From an uncultured Candidatus Pelagibacter sp. (GTDB lineage: Bacteria; Pseudomonadota; Alphaproteobacteria; Pelagibacterales; Pelagibacteraceae): a DNA stretch of 19,758 bases. Position 1 is the first letter of the stretch; each line of letters opens with the position of its first letter. Made by a program: the position numbers and the translations under genes. Below, piece after piece: positions 16,711-19,758 of this stretch. Location: positions 1 to 19,758 of the forward strand of contig CALCPL010000028.1 in NCBI GenBank assembly GCA_937897125.1. The letters are read 5' to 3'. Below the pieces are notes generated by a model that was given only the letters and a program-made list of their open reading frames with translations, did no database searches and was not told the DNA's origin.

Positions 16711-18666
16711 TTAATTGAAGTTTATTGGATCAACATCAACTGTTAGTTTCATTCCAGTAGGAAATTTGAATTTTTCAATGATTTTGGCTAGTGAATTCTG
16801 TACTTTTAAAGATTTTCTACCTCTGATCAAAAGTCTTACTCTGAACTTTCTTTTTAATCTAAATATAGGTGCATTTACAGGACCAAGAACTCTACCTTCG
16901 ACAGCACTTTCTATAAAAACTTTAAACTTATAAGCCTCTTTTTCAAGTTCTCTTTCATTGCTGCCAGTAATTATTAAAGCAATAAATCTCTGAAACGGTG
17001 GAAGATTATTTTCCCTTCTAATTTCAAGTTCTTTATCTAAAAAAATATCAGGATCTTTATTTGTAATGTCTGTTATCATTTTGGTATCTAAATTATAAGT
17101 TTGAAAATAAACAGTTGCTGGCTTTCCTGTTCTTCCTGCTCTCCCTGAAAGTTGATGATATAACTGTAAATTCTTTTCTGCCCCCCGTAAGTCATGACCT
17201 TGTGATGATAAGTCGATATCAACTACTACTATACAATTTAAGCTTGGAAAATGAAATCCTTTAGAAATTAATTGAGTCCCAATTAAAATTTGGATTTCAT
17301 TATTTATAATTTTTTCTAAAACGTCAGAAGAACTTTTTTTATTCATTGTATCACTAGAAAATATAGTTGTTTCCTTGGTGGGAAAAATTTTTTTTACTTC
17401 TTCAGATATCCTTTCAACTCCAGGCCCACTAAAAATAAAATCACATTTTCCTTCTTTCGAGCAGTCCCTATTTAGTAAAGCTTTGTATCCACAGTAGTGA
17501 CATAATAAATTTTGTTTGTTTTTGTGATAAACCAAATTTATTGAACAATTTGGACATGAATAACTAGTAAAACATTTTTTACATAATACATGGGGTGAAA
17601 ATCCTCTTCTATTTAAAAAAAATAATACTTGATCTTTTTTTTCAAGATGAAATTTTACTTTCTCAATTGTTTCTTTTGATATCCAAGATTGAGTTTCTAA
17701 CTTTGAATTATTAAGATTAATTATTTCATATTTTGGTAAAGAGGCATTTAAATATCTTTGATCAAGTTTTGATAAACTATATTTGCCTTTTTTAATATTG
17801 TCATAAGTTTCAATAGAGGGGACAGCTGTTATTAAATTGATTGGAATATTTTCAAAGGATGCTCTAGAAATTGCCATGTCTCTTGCATTGTAAGTTACTC
17901 CCTCATCTTGTTTATAAGATTGATCATGTTCTTCATCAACAATGATTAATCCTAGTTTTTTAAAAGGTAAAAACAATGAGGATCGAGCACCAATTACAAC
18001 TTTAATTTTATCATTTGCTATTCCACTCCAAATAATTTCTTTATTTTTTTTTGTAATACCTGAGTGCCACACAGCAGGCTTGAATCCAAAAAATTCTATA
18101 AATTTATTTTGAAATTGTCCTGTTAATCCAATTTCTGGCAGTAGAATTAACCCTTGAAAACCCTTATTAATTATCTCTTTTAAAGCCTCAAAATAAACCA
18201 TCGTTTTACCAGACCCTGTAGTGCCTTGTAAAACATGAACTCTAAATTTTTGATTTAATACATTCATTTTTTTTAATGAATCTTTTTGCTCTTTAGAAAG
18301 TTTTATTTCATTTTCTTTGATGTCAATTTTGAATGGCTCATAAGCTTCAATTGGTAACTTTTCTATGGCACCACTACTTAATAATAACAATTTTAATGCC
18401 ATACCTTTAGGGGTCATATTGTATTCAGAAAACCAATTTAAGAATTTAATTGTATTTTTCTTTATTGGTGGAACATCTAATTTTCTTAAAACTTTTTTAA
18501 TTGCAAAATTTTTGTTTGTTTTTTTTTCAAAGTCATCCCACACAACTCCCGTCACCTCTGACTTTCCAAAGGGTACCACTACATAGTCCCCAACTTTTAA
18601 AGTCAAATCAGAATTGTATGTAAAGGGATGATTAAAAATATTTGGTATAAGAATCGGTACTTTCAT
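16711..18666 (-). CDS. priA: Primosomal protein N' (replication restart helicase)
   Basis: Superfamily 2 DNA helicase that recognises stalled forks and reloads the replicative helicase. The N-terminal 3'-end DNA-binding region is followed by Walker A GTTGSGKT (148-155), DEEH (244-247), motif III as TAVPS (280-284; the family usually has SATPS), eight zinc-binding-region Cys (362, 365, 371, 374, 389, 392, 402, 408) and the helicase C part with GTQLISKGFHFP. The last Cys pair is spaced Cys-x5-Cys and not the usual Cys-x2-Cys. At 651 residues it is shorter than E. coli PriA (732). It starts 22 bp after lpdA and is followed by the atp operon leader. Confidence 0.95.
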   Translation of the reverse strand: MKVPILIPNIFNHPFTYNSDLTLKVGDYVVVPFGKSEVTGVVWDDFEKKTNKNFAIKKVLRKLDVPPIKKNTIKFLNWFSEYNMTPKGMALKLLLLSSGAIEKLPIEAYEPFKIDIKENEIKLSKEQKDSLKKMNVLNQKFRVHVLQGTTGSGKTMVYFEALKEIINKGFQGLILLPEIGLTGQFQNKFIEFFGFKPAVWHSGITKKNKEIIWSGIANDKIKVVIGARSSLFLPFKKLGLIIVDEEHDQSYKQDEGVTYNARDMAISRASFENIPINLITAVPSIETYDNIKKGKYSLSKLDQRYLNASLPKYEIINLNNSKLETQSWISKETIEKVKFHLEKKDQVLFFLNRRGFSPHVLCKKCFTSYSCPNCSINLVYHKNKQNLLCHYCGYKALLNRDCSKEGKCDFIFSGPGVERISEEVKKIFPTKETTIFSSDTMNKKSSSDVLEKIINNEIQILIGTQLISKGFHFPSLNCIVVVDIDLSSQGHDLRGAEKNLQLYHQLSGRAGRTGKPATVYFQTYNLDTKMITDITNKDPDIFLDKELEIRRENNLPPFQRFIALIITGSNERELEKEAYKFKVFIESAVEGRVLGPVNAPIFRLKRKFRVRLLIRGRKSLKVQNSLAKIIEKFKFPTGMKLTVDVDPINFN

Positions 18667-18688
18667 ATCTTTATAATATGAAAATACT

Positions 18689-19722
18689 TTAAGAGTGTAT
18701 TGCTCTTTTATCTACTGATAACGCTGCTTCTTTTACTGCTTCAGAAAATGTTGGATGCGCATGACATGTTCTTGCAATATCTTCAGCGCTAGCACCAAAC
18801 TCCATTGCAACTCCAATTTCTCCAATTAATTCACCTGCATGAGGTCCAATAATATGTGCTCCTAAAACTCTATCTGTTTTTTCATCAGCTAGGATTTTAA
18901 CAAAACCTTCTGCCTCATCAATTGCTTTGGCTCTTGAGTTTGCCATAAATGAAAATTTACCAATTTTATATTTAGTATTTGCTTCTTTTAATTGCTCTTC
19001 TGTTTTCCCAATTGAAGCAACTTCTGGTGTTGTATAAACAACTCCAGGAATAATATCATAATTAACATGTCCTGATTGTCCTGCAATATTTTCTGCAACT
19101 GCAATACCTTCATCTTCAGCTTTGTGCGCTAACATTGGTCCATCTATTACATCACCAATTGCATAAACATTACTTACATTTGTTTGAAAGCTTTTATTTG
19201 TTATAATTCTTTTCTTTTCATCCAATTCAACACCAATTGCTTCTAAATTTAAATTGTTAGTGTTAGGTTTTCTGCCAACAGATATAAGAACAACATCACA
19301 ATCAAAATTTATTTTTTTTCCATCTTTGTCAGACGTTGAAACACTAGCTCCATTGGTGTTTTTAGTAATTCCCTCTACTTTAGTTTGCATGTGGAAGTTA
19401 ATTCCTTGTTTCTTTAAAATTTTCATAAATTCTGAGGATATTTCTCTATCCATTCCTGGCGTAATATGATCAAGAAATTCTACCACATGAACTTCAGCAC
19501 CTAATCTAGACCAAACAGATCCCATCTCTAATCCTATATAACCTCCACCAACTACAACCATTTTTTTTGGAACCGATTGCAGAGTTAATGCACCTGTTGA
19601 AGATACAATTATTTTTTCATCAAATTTCATTCCTGGCAATTCTACTGGTACAGATCCTGTGCTAATTACCGTTTTATCTGCTTCAATTATAGTTTCTTTT
19701 TTTTGATCATCTAATATTGAGA
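18689..19722 (-). CDS. lpdA: Dihydrolipoamide dehydrogenase (E3), 5'-truncated
   Basis: Flavoprotein that reoxidises lipoamide in the pyruvate and 2-oxoglutarate dehydrogenase complexes and the glycine cleavage system. About 344 C-terminal codons are present. The frame runs without a stop from the adapter edge at 19722: the first residues include VISTGSVPVELPG, the family ATGS-x-P-x-x-LPG motif. Then come the NAD-binding GGGYIGLEMG, the FAD-binding YAIGDVIDGPMLAHKAEDEG, and the dimer-interface active site HAHPTFSEA with the His-Glu pair. The FAD motif and redox-active CxxxxC at the N-terminus lie off the contig. The TTG at 19639 is an internal Leu codon and not a start. priA follows after 22 bp on the same strand. 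Confidence 0.95.
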
Positions 19723-19758
19723 CTGTCTCTTATACACATCTGACGCTGCCGACGAATA
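19723..19758. other. Illumina Nextera i5-side adapter (artefact)
   Basis: This is not genomic DNA. It is the reverse complement of the Nextera read-1 transposase adapter: the mosaic end from 19723, then GACGCTGCCGACGA to 19755. The last three bases, ATA, are the start of the i5 index; from memory this fits S502. The lpdA reading frame should be cut at 19722. Confidence 0.97.

Noticed and set aside
19637..19639. TTG as the start of lpdA
   Set aside because: The frame stays open upstream to the adapter and encodes the conserved ATGS-like and LPG motifs of dihydrolipoamide dehydrogenase, so this is an internal Leu.

Overview
The window is a stretch of AT-rich (roughly 30% GC) core chromosome from a marine alphaproteobacterium of the SAR11 / Pelagibacter type. 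The evidence is the base composition, 0-4 bp gene spacing, frequent short overlaps, streamlined proteins, and a SAM-II riboswitch on metX like the one known from Sargasso Sea metX. The assignment comes from recognition of these traits and not from a database search. The first 48 and last 36 bases are not genomic: they are Illumina Nextera adapter, so the natural insert is 49-19722 and both terminal genes are cut by the library ends.

Layout. (1) 50-601 (+) is the 3' part of an NlpC/P60 peptidase gene. It converges on a minus-strand pair, hisC-type aminotransferase -> tyrA (2579-598), an aromatic amino acid module. (2) A divergent 191-bp spacer (2580-2770) carries a promoter in each direction and a SAM-II riboswitch facing metX. 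(3) A long plus-strand run follows: metX, metW, gloB (methionine entry and glyoxalase II), a promoter, then rplU, rpmA, obgE (ribosome and its GTPase), proB, proA (proline), nadD, rsfS, ctpA, rppH. (4) On the minus strand from 19722 down to 11815 lie lpdA (5' end off the contig), priA, and the F1 ATP synthase operon atpH-A-G-D-C. The Fo genes are not here, as expected for the split arrangement of alphaproteobacteria.

The genes are mostly housekeeping: amino acid synthesis (Tyr/Phe/His, Met, Pro), ribosome assembly and silencing, NAD synthesis, RNA 5'-end processing, replication restart and energy conversion. Two convergent junctions (598-601 and 11815-11822) use a palindromic TTAA or TTAATTAA so that one site supplies stop codons on both strands.

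I see no tRNA, rRNA, IS element, CRISPR array, phage gene, toxin-antitoxin or defence locus, and no sign of an undescribed multi-gene system. The points most worth a second look are the adapter-made chimeric reading frame at the left end, the SAM-II riboswitch with a possible competing hairpin, a hairpin touching the obgE start codon, the contracted nadD-rsfS-ctpA locus, and the altered motifs of PriA. No gene-free stretch exceeds 300 bases.
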